NCBI RefSeq assembly: GCF_000622365.1 | Contig: NZ_JASC01000003.1 | Span: 248,001 to 312,000, forward strand | Reading direction: 5' to 3' | DNA: 64,000 bases | Origin: Sulfitobacter noctilucae | GTDB lineage: Bacteria > Pseudomonadota > Alphaproteobacteria > Rhodobacterales > Rhodobacteraceae | Shown: piece after piece, positions 51,846 through 61,178 of the stretch | How the letters are laid out: every line of letters starts with the position of its first letter | Numbering within the stretch: the first letter of the stretch is position 1 | Notes under the pieces: model-generated | Databases searched by the model: none | The model's input: the letters and a program-made list of their open reading frames with translations, nothing else | Told to the model about the DNA's origin: nothing | Position numbers and translations under genes: made by a program

Positions 51846-52620
51846 TCCGACCCCCCTAGATACCGCCCATGAGGCGATGATAGCCGCGCCTGATGATGAT
51901 GCGGCGCGGTTGCGGTTTTACGAACGTATCGCGGATGTCGAGCTGTTTCTGCTGCTGGAGGCCGAGCCGGTAGAGGACCAGATTAATCCGGTCCTGTTTG
52001 AGGAAGGCTACGTCATCGTGTTTGACCGCGCCGCACGGCTTGCGGCTTATGTGGGCGAACCTGCTCCTTACGTTGCGGTCTCAGGGCGCACTGTGGCGGC
52101 GATGCTTGAAGGACAGCCTCTGGGCCTTGCCGTCAATCTGGGAGTGGCACCGTCGGAAATCCTGCTGCCGCCCGAAGCTGTCAGCTGGTTGCGCGCTACG
52201 CTTGACCATTCAGCGGGCGAGGTCGAGGCCCGGATCGAGCGGGTCTTGCCACCTGCGGGCCTGCCTGAAAGCCTGATTGCTGCAATCGACGCGAAGCTTG
52301 CCACCGCGACCGGCATGGCTGCCGGGGCCTTTCTGGTTGCGGTCGACTATGTGGGCGGTGGGCGCGGGCATTTGCTGGCTTTTGTCGGCGCGATCCCACG
52401 GGCGCAGGATGCACTGGTGCGGGCAGCCTCAGAGGCGCTGACTTTTTCAGGTATCGAGGCGGGAGCGATGGACGTTGGGTTTTTCGGGCCTGCTGATCCG
52501 ACCGTGGCCAAACTGGCGAAAGTCGGGCTGCGGTTTGATCTGCCGCAGGACGAAGGCCTGCAACATACGCCGCGCATGCCGCCGGGGTCGGACCCATCAA
52601 AGCCGCCGATCCTGAAATAA
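51838..52620 (+). CDS. SseB-family protein
   Basis: A 260-residue cytoplasmic protein. The N-terminal SseB domain (about 1-120: VELFLLLEAEP, YVIVFDRAARLAAYVG, PYVAVSGRTVAAML, LGLAVNLG) and the C-terminal SseB-C domain (about 130-245, LLAFVGAIPRAQDAL, DVGFF) are both present. The family was named from enhanced serine sensitivity; its biochemical role is unresolved. Overlaps the UDG gene and is probably translationally coupled to it. Confidence 0.87.
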   Translation: MTDPTPLDTAHEAMIAAPDDDAARLRFYERIADVELFLLLEAEPVEDQINPVLFEEGYVIVFDRAARLAAYVGEPAPYVAVSGRTVAAMLEGQPLGLAVNLGVAPSEILLPPEAVSWLRATLDHSAGEVEARIERVLPPAGLPESLIAAIDAKLATATGMAAGAFLVAVDYVGGGRGHLLAFVGAIPRAQDALVRAASEALTFSGIEAGAMDVGFFGPADPTVAKLAKVGLRFDLPQDEGLQHTPRMPPGSDPSKPPILK

Positions 52621-52742
52621 TCCGGCAATTTTCTCACGGTAGCTGTGTGCAGTCTCACATCGCCGAGAGGTATTGCCTTAGAGGATGCAGTGTGTGTTTT
52701 CCTGCCGTAACGTCATCGCATGTCTGGCACAGGAGAGACCGC

Positions 52743-53267
52743 ATGAACCGTTTTATTCTTACAATTGCTGCCGCTGCGACGGCCATCGGTCTGACCGGTC
52801 AGGCCTTCGCAGGTGAGCAATACGTTGATGAAACAGGCTTTGCCGCATCGGGATATGATGTGGTGTCCTATTTTGATTTGCCGCAAGCCCCGGTCGGTAG
52901 TGCACAGCCCGCCCCCCTGCCGGGCAATGCGGGGATCACAGCTGAGCACAATGGTGCGACTTTTGCCTTTGCAACCACAGAAAACCGCGATGCTTTTCTG
53001 GCCGATCCGGCACAATATGCGCCGCAATATGACGGGCATTGCGCCTATGGCGTATCCAAGGGTGGCAAGGTGCCGGGCAATCCAACCCTGTGGCGGATCG
53101 TGGACGGCAAATTGTACCTCAACATCACAGAAAATGTCGTCGGGTTCTGGGAAGAGGACATTCCGGCCAATATCAATCTGGCAGAAGGCAATTGGCCCTC
53201 GATTGAGCCGACGCCCGGTTCCGACCGGGCAATTCCAAAGTTCAGTTCAGCCGCACCGGTGAAATGA
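52743..53267 (+). CDS. Periplasmic YHS-domain protein
   Basis: A 174-residue exported protein. The signal peptide ends near GQAFA (residue 22). GFAASGYDVVSYF and TFAFATTENRDAFLADPAQYAPQYDGHCAYGVSKG form a YHS domain, whose Cys/His elements (here Cys in DGHCAYG) are linked to metal or haem-copper handling in relatives. The tail (LNITENVVGFWEEDIPANI) is typical of this bacterial subtype. It is followed by a lipoprotein rhodanese with a 4-base ATGA overlap. Confidence 0.85.
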   Translation: MNRFILTIAAAATAIGLTGQAFAGEQYVDETGFAASGYDVVSYFDLPQAPVGSAQPAPLPGNAGITAEHNGATFAFATTENRDAFLADPAQYAPQYDGHCAYGVSKGGKVPGNPTLWRIVDGKLYLNITENVVGFWEEDIPANINLAEGNWPSIEPTPGSDRAIPKFSSAAPVK

Positions 53268-53746
53268 CGGGCAGTTCCGACACCTCTCAAGAGCCCGCCC
53301 CGCCGCACCTTGTGCGGCGGGCGCTGCTTTTAGGCGGCGTCGCAGCGCTTGGTGCATGTACTCTGGCAGCGTCGCGGTGGTTCAACGTGGATGCAGATGT
53401 GGGGCAGGGCGACTTGACCGCCCCACAGGCGCAGGCCGCTGCGGCGGCAGGCGCGATTGTGTTGGTCGATATTCGCAGGCCGGACGAATGGGCACGCACC
53501 GGAATACCGGCAACTGCTGTGCCAATCGACATGCGTTCAGCCGATTTTCTGGATCATTTGTTGGTAGCGACCGGTGGCAAGCGCGATGTGCCGATCGCAC
53601 TGATCTGTGCCAGAGGGGTGCGCTCCGCCGCCTTAGCATCGCGCCTATCCGATGCGGGGTTCACTCAGGTTCTTGACGTGCCCGAAGGGGTGTTGGGATC
53701 CGGAGCGGGGCCCGGCTGGCTGAAACGCGGCCTGCCGTTGCGGTAG
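53264..53746 (+). CDS. Rhodanese lipoprotein
   Basis: A 160-residue protein. The N terminus has LVRRALLLGGVAALGAC: a twin arginine, a hydrophobic stretch and a lipobox with the lipidated Cys32, so it is likely an envelope lipoprotein. The rhodanese domain has IVLVDIRRPDEWARTGIPATAV and the active loop LICARGVRSAALA with the catalytic Cys and Arg. It may supply sulfane sulfur or redox activity to the YHS protein encoded just upstream, which is inference from the overlap. Confidence 0.85.
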   Translation: MTGSSDTSQEPAPPHLVRRALLLGGVAALGACTLAASRWFNVDADVGQGDLTAPQAQAAAAAGAIVLVDIRRPDEWARTGIPATAVPIDMRSADFLDHLLVATGGKRDVPIALICARGVRSAALASRLSDAGFTQVLDVPEGVLGSGAGPGWLKRGLPLR

Positions 53747-53763
53747 GTACGCGGCCTTTCGAT

Positions 53764-55608
53764 TTACTCAGCGGCCACCTGAGGCATAAGAACGGCTTTG
53801 ACCCGCGCCCGTTCGATACGCGCCCGTCCCACAATCGCAGGCTCACGCAGGGTCTGCGGATTGTTCATCGCCAGACCACCTCGAGCCGTATTTGCGACCT
53901 TTAGCGAAGACAACGCAGACAGGGGTACAGCGCAAAGCAGGCTTGCCGCAATTGGCACCAGCCAAAGCGAAATCAGACCCGCCAACAGACCCATTGTCAG
54001 GAGCAGACCCACCAAGGTCTCCACCCAATGAAACTTTGCCAGGGCCAACAATGGATAGCCCGTTGCATCGCGGCGTTGTGGCGACCAAGGTTCTGACCGC
54101 GTGAACGTTGCTCGCAGAACTGCCTTGGTTTGCTGAATCATCATTACAGGCGCATATGCGATGGACAGTGCCACCTCGACTGCAAAGGCCGACAGGAACG
54201 CGCGGTGCCCACCAAAAATGCGGGTGGCGGCAGGCGTCGCCGCGATGATGGTGGCGGCCGCGATCTTGGGTGTTAGCAGCATGGCGTACATGATGACCAA
54301 AAAGACGGCGCTGTCGATTTGGCTCATGGCGGGGGGCCAATCGGGGAAAAGCGGATTGGCCTCGTTGAAATAGCGGATCACGTTGGTGTCTGCGCTTTTG
54401 CCCAACAATGCCCAGATCACCAACAGAATGAACCACGCGGGAGACAGAAGATAGCTGACCGCGCCGTGAAACATATGGAACCGCGACACAGGATGCAGCC
54501 CACGTGTACCCAGAAGCCGAAGGTGTTGCAGGTTGCCCCGGCACCAACGGCGGTCGCGCAGCGCATAGTCGATCAGCGTGCCAGGCGTTTCCTCGAAGCT
54601 GCCCGAGACACGGGGCAGGAAGCGTACGCGCCAACCTGCGCGGCGCAGAAGTCCTGCTTCAACGAAATCATGGCTAAGGATCAGGTCGTCACGGCCGCCG
54701 CTTGTAAGATGCGGTAGGCCTGCGCTGCTGGCAAAGGCGCGTGTGCGGATGATGGCGTTGTGGCCCCAGTAGTTGCCTTCGGAGCGCGACCAGAGCGCCA
54801 GACCTTCGGCCAGCAACCAGCCATAGGCCACGTTTGAAAACTGCTGAAGGCGGGCAAAGAGCGTCTCCGCTCCGATCAGCATCGGAAAGGACTGGATCAA
54901 CCCGGCATCCGGGTCTGTGCTAAGTTCCGAGGCCAACCGCTCGATCGCGCGGCCCGACATCAGGCTATCGGCATCAAGCACCAGCATCGCCTCATAGTCT
55001 GCACCCCAGCCGGTGACCCAATCGAGCAGATTACCAACTTTCTTGTCTGTGTTCTGCGGACGGCGTCGATAATAGACCGGAAAAGGAGCAGTTTCGCGCA
55101 ATTGCGCAAAAGCGAGTTCTTCTTGCGCGGCGATTTCGTCGTCGCGGGTATCCGAGAGGGCGAAGAGGCTATAGCGGTGGACAGCGGATCTGTTCGCCAG
55201 ATCATCCAGCATGGCCGCGGCATTGCCGAAAACGTCCCACGGGACTTCGTTGTAGATGGGGACGAGCAGTGCCACATCCAGTGGTTCAACCTGCGCAGAC
55301 GTGCGTGTTTCAGAAGTTTCGCGTGCCAAAAGCCCTGCGATGGCAATACCGACAGTACTGACAGACAGTGTGACCCAAACAAAAGTCGCCCCGATCATCA
55401 TCAGCAAGGCCCATTCCAGACCCGTCATACCGGCACCCTCAAGCCAGCCGTAAATCCCGTACATCAGAAAGCCTGTGCCCAGAAGTGCGGGGATAAAAAG
55501 TGCCATGCGCCAAATGAACGGACGATCCCCCACAGGCTTTGAGACCCGACATGGCGGTGCCTTGTGCAAGTCCTGGGTCCGCATATTCAACGGTGCCGGG
55601 GGCGGCAT
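53764..55608 (-). CDS. opgH: Periplasmic glucan glucosyltransferase OpgH
   Basis: A 614-residue membrane glycosyltransferase (GT2) for the backbone of osmoregulated periplasmic glucans. Two N-terminal helices precede the catalytic domain with DVALLVPIYNEVPWDVFGN, a later VLDADSLMSG (metal-binding Asp-x-Asp) and DYALRDRRWCRGNLQH (the Q/RxxRW-type acceptor site). At least four further helices follow. I chose the ATG 27 bases after the opgG stop; a GTG 18 codons upstream, within opgG, is also possible. It ends the opgC-opgG-opgH operon. Confidence 0.93.
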   Translation of the reverse strand: MPPPAPLNMRTQDLHKAPPCRVSKPVGDRPFIWRMALFIPALLGTGFLMYGIYGWLEGAGMTGLEWALLMMIGATFVWVTLSVSTVGIAIAGLLARETSETRTSAQVEPLDVALLVPIYNEVPWDVFGNAAAMLDDLANRSAVHRYSLFALSDTRDDEIAAQEELAFAQLRETAPFPVYYRRRPQNTDKKVGNLLDWVTGWGADYEAMLVLDADSLMSGRAIERLASELSTDPDAGLIQSFPMLIGAETLFARLQQFSNVAYGWLLAEGLALWSRSEGNYWGHNAIIRTRAFASSAGLPHLTSGGRDDLILSHDFVEAGLLRRAGWRVRFLPRVSGSFEETPGTLIDYALRDRRWCRGNLQHLRLLGTRGLHPVSRFHMFHGAVSYLLSPAWFILLVIWALLGKSADTNVIRYFNEANPLFPDWPPAMSQIDSAVFLVIMYAMLLTPKIAAATIIAATPAATRIFGGHRAFLSAFAVEVALSIAYAPVMMIQQTKAVLRATFTRSEPWSPQRRDATGYPLLALAKFHWVETLVGLLLTMGLLAGLISLWLVPIAASLLCAVPLSALSSLKVANTARGGLAMNNPQTLREPAIVGRARIERARVKAVLMPQVAAE

Positions 55609-55634
55609 GTTTTCGGAATTCTTCAAGGCGCAGG

Positions 55635-57164
55635 TCACGTCTTTGTCCACCGGTAAAGCCACACTTCGCTAAGCGGGTCGCCGTTCAGGCGCAGCTGCGC
55701 CCGAAATTCGACCAGACCGGCATCACCCGGCTCGAAAGTGAACGCCAGACGGGGGCCTTTGGTTTCCGGATTTTTTTGAAGAATGCCGGGGGTGACCGTT
55801 CCGGTGCTGCTGCGCACAACAATTTCGACCGTGCCAAGATCGTCAGGCACGATATCTGCAGCTGCAAAATCAATCGCGACGACGATCCCGCCTTCGGGCC
55901 GACCGCCCATCGCGGTATTGATCACCTTGACCGGCATATCCGCCGCGGGCGCAACCGGGTCCTCCCCCCAGTGGAGCGTATAGCTCATCTGGTGGCTGGT
56001 ACCTGCGGGGAACGGGTTTTCAGGCCGCCAGTAGCTGACGATGTTGTCATAAATCTCAAGGTCCGCTGGAATCTCCACAAGCGTCACAGCACCTGCGCCC
56101 CAGTCCTCGCCGGGGGTGATCCAGACAGCGGGGCGGTCATGGTAGAGCGCTTCAAGGTCGTTGAAATCCGAAAAGGCACGTTTGCGTTGCATCAGACCAA
56201 ATCCGCGTGGGTTCTGGTCGGCAAAGGTGCTGATTTGCAGGCTGGTGGGGTTTGCCAGGGGCCGCCAGATCACCTCGCCACCGCCGTTCTGTATCAACAA
56301 CCCGTCGCTGTCATGAACGGCGGGGCGGAAATCGGAGAAACGCTGGCGCATGGTGTCATCGAACAGGAACATCGAGGTCAGGGGAGCGATACCCACATGG
56401 GTCATATCCTCGCGTGCAAAGAGCGTGGCGCTGATCCGCATTTGTAGCACATTGCCGTGGGTGATCTCAAACCGGTATGCGCCCGTGCAGGACGGTGAAT
56501 CCAGCAGCGCGTGCAGCACCAGTCTGCTGCTATCGGCGTCGGGTGTTTCCATCCAGAACGCTGTAAAATCGGGAAACTCTTCGCCCGCCGGATCGCCGGT
56601 TTTAAGTGCAAGACCACGGGCAGAAAGACCGTAAATCTCGCCCGTGCCGATGCCGCGAAAATAGCTCGCGCCCTGAAAGACCGCGTATTCCTGAAAGATG
56701 CCGGGCTTTTCCAGTTCTGCCCGCAGGCGCAGGCCAGAATAACCTAGCGTTTCGTTAATATCGACCTCGGGGAATTCCTCGGCAGTGTCGAAAACGCCCA
56801 TGTCAAAGGAGATGGGCCGCGCAGTGCCATCCTCGACAACATGCAGCGCCACGGCCTGCGGGTAATACAGACCGGGTGGGAAGACATCCATCCGCTGGGG
56901 CAGATCGCTGTTCTCCCACAGGGCATTGCGCCCGTCGAACCAGATTTTTCGGTATTGATCGTAGCTGAGTTTGCGCCAGCTTTCAGGGATCATGGGACGC
57001 GGGGCGTAAGGCTCGGCTGCGAGGGTGCGGGCCAGATCGGTAACGGTGTCCGCATCAAAGGGTGTTGCCTCATCGCCAAGATGCAATCCCGGTTCTTCGG
57101 CCCATGCGGCAGCGGGCACCACGGCAAGTGCCGCCAGTGATTTAAGAACGTCGCGCCGGATCAT
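55635..57164 (-). CDS. opgG: Periplasmic glucan biosynthesis protein, OpgG/OpgD family
   Basis: A 509-residue periplasmic protein of the MdoG family. The N terminus MIRRDVLKSLAALAVVPAAAWA carries a twin-arginine motif, so Tat export is likely, as for E. coli OpgD rather than OpgG. The beta-sandwich core includes FDMGVFDTAEEFPEVDINETLGYSGLRL, YFRGIGTGEIYGLSARGLA and GMQRKRAF-like FGLMQRKRAFSDFNDLEALY. It shapes the glucan backbone. The start overlaps the opgC stop (ATGA). Confidence 0.92.
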   Translation of the reverse strand: MIRRDVLKSLAALAVVPAAAWAEEPGLHLGDEATPFDADTVTDLARTLAAEPYAPRPMIPESWRKLSYDQYRKIWFDGRNALWENSDLPQRMDVFPPGLYYPQAVALHVVEDGTARPISFDMGVFDTAEEFPEVDINETLGYSGLRLRAELEKPGIFQEYAVFQGASYFRGIGTGEIYGLSARGLALKTGDPAGEEFPDFTAFWMETPDADSSRLVLHALLDSPSCTGAYRFEITHGNVLQMRISATLFAREDMTHVGIAPLTSMFLFDDTMRQRFSDFRPAVHDSDGLLIQNGGGEVIWRPLANPTSLQISTFADQNPRGFGLMQRKRAFSDFNDLEALYHDRPAVWITPGEDWGAGAVTLVEIPADLEIYDNIVSYWRPENPFPAGTSHQMSYTLHWGEDPVAPAADMPVKVINTAMGGRPEGGIVVAIDFAAADIVPDDLGTVEIVVRSSTGTVTPGILQKNPETKGPRLAFTFEPGDAGLVEFRAQLRLNGDPLSEVWLYRWTKT

Positions 57165-58420
57165 GCGGGCACCTTCACGCGCCAAGGCTGCGATTTGAAC
57201 CAGCCTGCGCCATAGGCCACTGCAACAAGCGACGCGCAACCTGCCAGATTGACCAGCAAGGTGGTGACCACATCGCGACCCAGAACGTCCATCACGAAAC
57301 CCAGAAACCGTGCCGTGAACATCGAGAATACAAAGACCGCAAGACTTTGCTGGCCGACCTTGAGGATCACGGTAAGCAACCCGGTCCATAGCCGCGCCAG
57401 CGCACCGCTGCCCCGCGCCAACAGGTTGTCACCCCGATCGCCAGCCAGGACCCAAAACACATAAGCCATTGCCAGAAAATGCGCGTATCGCAGGATGCCG
57501 AAATCCGATTTGTCAATCAGCGCAGCATAGTCGTTGCGCCAGTCGCGGGCCCATTCGAACCCGAATTCGCGTACGCCGATGCTGGACAGGGGAACTATGG
57601 CCAAGACCATCACTAGCGCCAGTCCGACCAACAGGGGCGTCACAGGCGGTTTGGGCAGCCAGCCGCGCATAAAGGCAAAACCTGTGAAAAAGATGAGCTG
57701 CCAGGCGAAGGGGTTGAAGAACCATGTGCGGTCAGTCCAAGGCTCTGCCGGAAATTCTAGGTGCAGATGGCCGAGACCGAACTGCTCCAGAAGCGCCGTT
57801 TGTCCCATGAGCCAGACGCCGATAACAAATGCTGCAACTAGTCGCAGATCAATGCGCGAAAGCGCCATGACCACGGGCATCATCAACAGGACGATCATAT
57901 ACATAGGCAGGATGTCGAAATAATTCGGCACCCAGCGCAGTGTCATAAAGCTGAGCAGCATATTGGGATTTTCCCAATTGTCCGACTCTACAAAGATCAT
58001 CCAGAGGTTCAGTTGCCCCCAATAGTTGCGCCCGGTGATGTCGAGGTCGGTCAGGAACACCGTCAGCGCCAGTGTGGCAAAGAACAGGCCCACATGCGCC
58101 CAGTAGACTTGCCAGACGCGAAACAGCACCCGCGCCGTACCCAAGAGCCAGCCGGCGCGGTCAAACCCGCCGCCGAAAGCGATGGCGCTGGCCATACCTG
58201 AACAAAAGACAAAAATCTCGGTGGCGTCGGAAAAGCCCCACCGCGCGGGAATCCACAGCGACAACAGATTGCCGGGGGTATGGGCCATCAGGATGATGAA
58301 CATCGCAAGCCCGCGAAAGAAATCAAGCCGCAGGTCGCGCACGCGTGGTGCGGCCCGCGTGGCGGCAACTGCAGCAGCGCTCGGAGCCGTGGAGGGGGGG
58401 GATATGTCGGCAAGTGTCAT
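57161..58420 (-). CDS. opgC: Glucan succinyltransferase OpgC
   Basis: A 419-residue acyltransferase-3-like membrane protein with about ten helices. RDLRLDFFRGLAMFIILMAHTPGN carries the family signature with the catalytic-type His. The OpgC family in Rhodobacterales adds succinyl groups to periplasmic glucans. It follows the TPR gene by 15 bases and overlaps opgG by 4 bases, so all four genes are likely cotranscribed. opgI, found in the Rhodobacter sphaeroides cluster, is not here. Confidence 0.92.
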   Translation of the reverse strand: MTLADISPPSTAPSAAAVAATRAAPRVRDLRLDFFRGLAMFIILMAHTPGNLLSLWIPARWGFSDATEIFVFCSGMASAIAFGGGFDRAGWLLGTARVLFRVWQVYWAHVGLFFATLALTVFLTDLDITGRNYWGQLNLWMIFVESDNWENPNMLLSFMTLRWVPNYFDILPMYMIVLLMMPVVMALSRIDLRLVAAFVIGVWLMGQTALLEQFGLGHLHLEFPAEPWTDRTWFFNPFAWQLIFFTGFAFMRGWLPKPPVTPLLVGLALVMVLAIVPLSSIGVREFGFEWARDWRNDYAALIDKSDFGILRYAHFLAMAYVFWVLAGDRGDNLLARGSGALARLWTGLLTVILKVGQQSLAVFVFSMFTARFLGFVMDVLGRDVVTTLLVNLAGCASLVAVAYGAGWFKSQPWRVKVPA

Positions 58421-58435
58421 CTTGGAGGCAGTCTT

Positions 58436-59791
58436 TTAACCTTGTTGGGCAGGCCGTTGCCGTGCAGCGGCAAGTTGGTCCAGACGCAGAGCGGTAAATC
58501 GATCCTCTCGCCCGGCCCGCAGCGCCAGCCGGTCGCGCAGGATCGCTTCTGCCGCGTCGAAATGGCCCGCCCGCAGGCCCGCGTCAATGGTCATACGTTC
58601 GAACACATCGCGTTGTGCATGACTTCCGCCGATGGATTGCATCTTTGGGCGGGCATCCGCCAATTGAACGAAGGCATCGCCATATCTGCCTTCAGAAAAA
58701 GCATTTAATCCTGCCAAGGCGTTCAGCCCCGGATCGGCGACACGTTCGGCCATATCTCCGGTCTGGCGGGCGTCGCGGGCAAAGCGCTGCGCCATGGCGG
58801 TACGCGCCGCACCTTTCTGCGCCCCAGACAGTGCCAGCTGGTAATGTAGATCGGCAAAGACGAGACAGCCATCGTCGATGCGGGTCTCAGCCAGGGTGCC
58901 CAGCTCTTCCCAGCGGGTGCCAACGGCCATTCCTTCCAGTTCAAGCCGCATCAGCAAAGAGGTGGCATTGGCGACGTCGCGGTAGTCGTCGGTTTTATCG
59001 GCGCGGATCTGGTCGTCGTAGAGCGCCAGCGCCATGTCATTCTCTCCCCTGTCGAGGTGCAACAACGCTTTGTGCCACCAGACGTGATAGCGGAAATTAT
59101 TTGATCCATCCCAAGCGTGGCGGTGGTTCTCGATCAGCGCGATGCCTGCGTCCGGCTCGGCGCGCATGTCATGCACATGCGCCACCGCATGCAGACCCCA
59201 GGCGTCATCGGGGGCCAGTGTCAGCCCGGCACGGCCCGCCAGTTCCGCCGCCGCATAGCTGCCTGTTTCTTCAAGCGTGAAAGCATGGCACCCCATCAGA
59301 TAGCCACGCAAAGGATGATCGGGGGTATGGGCCGGCATCACCCGTTCGATTGACCGGCGCATGCCAGCCGCATCGCCCAGAACAAATCGGATGCCGTGGC
59401 AGACCTTAGCGCTGAGCGTGTCCTGAGGGGTGGCGGCCAGAACCGTCTCCAGCGCGGCAACTGCACCCGTGGGGCTGTCTGCCAACCATTGATCGAGCGC
59501 ATCAATCCAGCCGCGTTCGCGGGCGGTGATGCTGGTTTGCGCGGCGGCCTTGTGCGCGGCGAAGCGGGCATCTTCGGCGACCTGCCACATCTCGGCCCGA
59601 CCCATCATCAGCGAAAACAGACCCCGTGCCGCATGACCCATGGCAAAGTGTGTCTCCGCTTCCAGCACTGCGCCCAAGTGCTGCGGTGTGGCCGCTTTGT
59701 GCGCCAAGAAGGCGCGGATCATCGCGTTCCACGCGTCCACCGTTGAGGCAGAGGCCAAGGTGACGGGGGCGTTGCAAATATCAAATCTCAT
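58436..59791 (-). CDS. TPR-repeat protein (TTC38-like)
   Basis: A 451-residue helical protein of the tetratricopeptide type, close in pattern to the TTC38 family (WNAMIRAFLAHKAATPQHLGAVLEAE, GCHAFTLEETGSYAAAELAGRAGLTLAPDDAWGLHAVAHVHDM, NNFRYHVWWHKALLHLDRG). There is no signal peptide, so a cytoplasmic scaffold is likely. It heads the opgC-opgG-opgH operon, with 15 bases to opgC. A role in glucan synthesis is only suggested by this position. Confidence 0.85.
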   Translation of the reverse strand: MRFDICNAPVTLASASTVDAWNAMIRAFLAHKAATPQHLGAVLEAETHFAMGHAARGLFSLMMGRAEMWQVAEDARFAAHKAAAQTSITARERGWIDALDQWLADSPTGAVAALETVLAATPQDTLSAKVCHGIRFVLGDAAGMRRSIERVMPAHTPDHPLRGYLMGCHAFTLEETGSYAAAELAGRAGLTLAPDDAWGLHAVAHVHDMRAEPDAGIALIENHRHAWDGSNNFRYHVWWHKALLHLDRGENDMALALYDDQIRADKTDDYRDVANATSLLMRLELEGMAVGTRWEELGTLAETRIDDGCLVFADLHYQLALSGAQKGAARTAMAQRFARDARQTGDMAERVADPGLNALAGLNAFSEGRYGDAFVQLADARPKMQSIGGSHAQRDVFERMTIDAGLRAGHFDAAEAILRDRLALRAGREDRFTALRLDQLAAARQRPAQQG

Positions 59792-59978
59792 CGGCGCGGT
59801 CCTTCCGGGAGCGGGCGGTTGAGACAGAGTTTACGGGGTTTGACCTGTGCGAAATACGGATTTGACATGGGCACACGTCAACGTGAAGTGAGTGATCGCT
59901 TTTGTGAGAATTCCCGCCGAACCTTGCAACATTCACGGGCAAATCTGCGGTTTAGCAGGAGTTTGTTGCGCAATGCCC

Positions 59979-61178
59979 CTATAGATCAGGTGCGTCTGGC
60001 CCCCAACGGTCAAGTACTTCGTCAGTGTCCTGCCCAAAGCGCGGCGGCGCACGGGTGTAGCGGACAGGCGTGGCCGAAAACTTGAGCGGATTGCCTAAAA
60101 GGCGGACCTTGCCGTCTTGTAAATCAGCACCCGCTACTTCGGCGACCCCGCCGCGCGCCTGTACCTGATCCGAGGTGAGAGCTTCTGCGATGGTATTGAT
60201 CGGCCCGCATGGCACGCCAGCGCTGTGCAGACGATTGAGCACGTCAGCTTTGGGCAGGGCCGCCATCGCCGGACGGATTGCGGGGATCAATGCTGCCCGA
60301 TGTGCAATGCGGTCGAGGTTGGTGGTGAAACGCGGATCGCTTGCGACCTCGCTCAGCTCCAGCGCATCGCAGAAACGGGCGAATTGCGGGTCATTGCCGA
60401 CGGCCAGCAGGATATGTCCGTCGGCGCAGGCAAAGGCATCGTAAGGCACGATGTTGGGATGCGCATTTCCGCGCCGCTCGGGCAGGGTACCCGATGTCAG
60501 ATAATTCGTGCCTTCGTTCACCAACCATGCCATCGCGGCATCCACCAGCGACAGATCAATATGCTGACCTGCACCCGTTGCATCACGGTGGCGCAGCGCA
60601 GCCAGAATGCCGATGGTGGCATACATCCCGCACATCACATCAGCGATGCCTACGCCGACCTTCATCGGCGGGCCATCAGGCGCCCCGGTAATTGACATGA
60701 TCCCGCCATATCCTTGCGCCATCAGGTCATAACCTGGCTGACTGCTATTCGGTCCGGTCTGGCCAAAGCCGGAAATCGAACAATAGACAAGCCCGGGATG
60801 CGCTGCGCAGAGCGTTGCATGGTCCAGTCCATATTTAGCCAGTCCTCCGGGTTTGAAATTCTCGATCACAACATCGGCGCGGGCCGCCATATGGCGCAGG
60901 ATGCGTTGACCTTCCGGGTCTGCAATATCAATGGCGACAGAGCGTTTGTTGCGGTTGGCAGCCATGAAATAGGCCGATAGGTCAGTGTCTGCGCCGCCGC
61001 CGTCCTTTGCGTAGTGCGGGCCCCAGCCGCGTGTGTCATCGCCGCCTGTCCTGGGGTTCTCGACCTTGATTACCGTTGCCCCCAGATCACCGAGCATCTG
61101 TGTGCAGGTCGGCCCTGCAAGAATACGCGTCAGATCAAGGACAAATACGCCGTCCAACGCGCCCTTAGATGCGGCCAT
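59979..61178 (-). CDS. Class III CoA-transferase, CaiB/BaiF family
   Basis: A 399-residue family III CoA transferase. VLDLTRILAGPTCTQMLGDLGATVIKVE is the N-terminal signature. The catalytic Asp151 is in GYDLMAQGYGGI, and RRGNAHPNIVPYDAFACADG is the late core segment. It moves CoA between carboxylic acids by an aspartyl-CoA intermediate; the donor and acceptor are unknown. It overlaps the upstream ThDP enzyme gene by 14 bases, so the two probably act in one pathway. Confidence 0.9.
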   Translation of the reverse strand: MAASKGALDGVFVLDLTRILAGPTCTQMLGDLGATVIKVENPRTGGDDTRGWGPHYAKDGGGADTDLSAYFMAANRNKRSVAIDIADPEGQRILRHMAARADVVIENFKPGGLAKYGLDHATLCAAHPGLVYCSISGFGQTGPNSSQPGYDLMAQGYGGIMSITGAPDGPPMKVGVGIADVMCGMYATIGILAALRHRDATGAGQHIDLSLVDAAMAWLVNEGTNYLTSGTLPERRGNAHPNIVPYDAFACADGHILLAVGNDPQFARFCDALELSEVASDPRFTTNLDRIAHRAALIPAIRPAMAALPKADVLNRLHSAGVPCGPINTIAEALTSDQVQARGGVAEVAGADLQDGKVRLLGNPLKFSATPVRYTRAPPRFGQDTDEVLDRWGPDAPDL

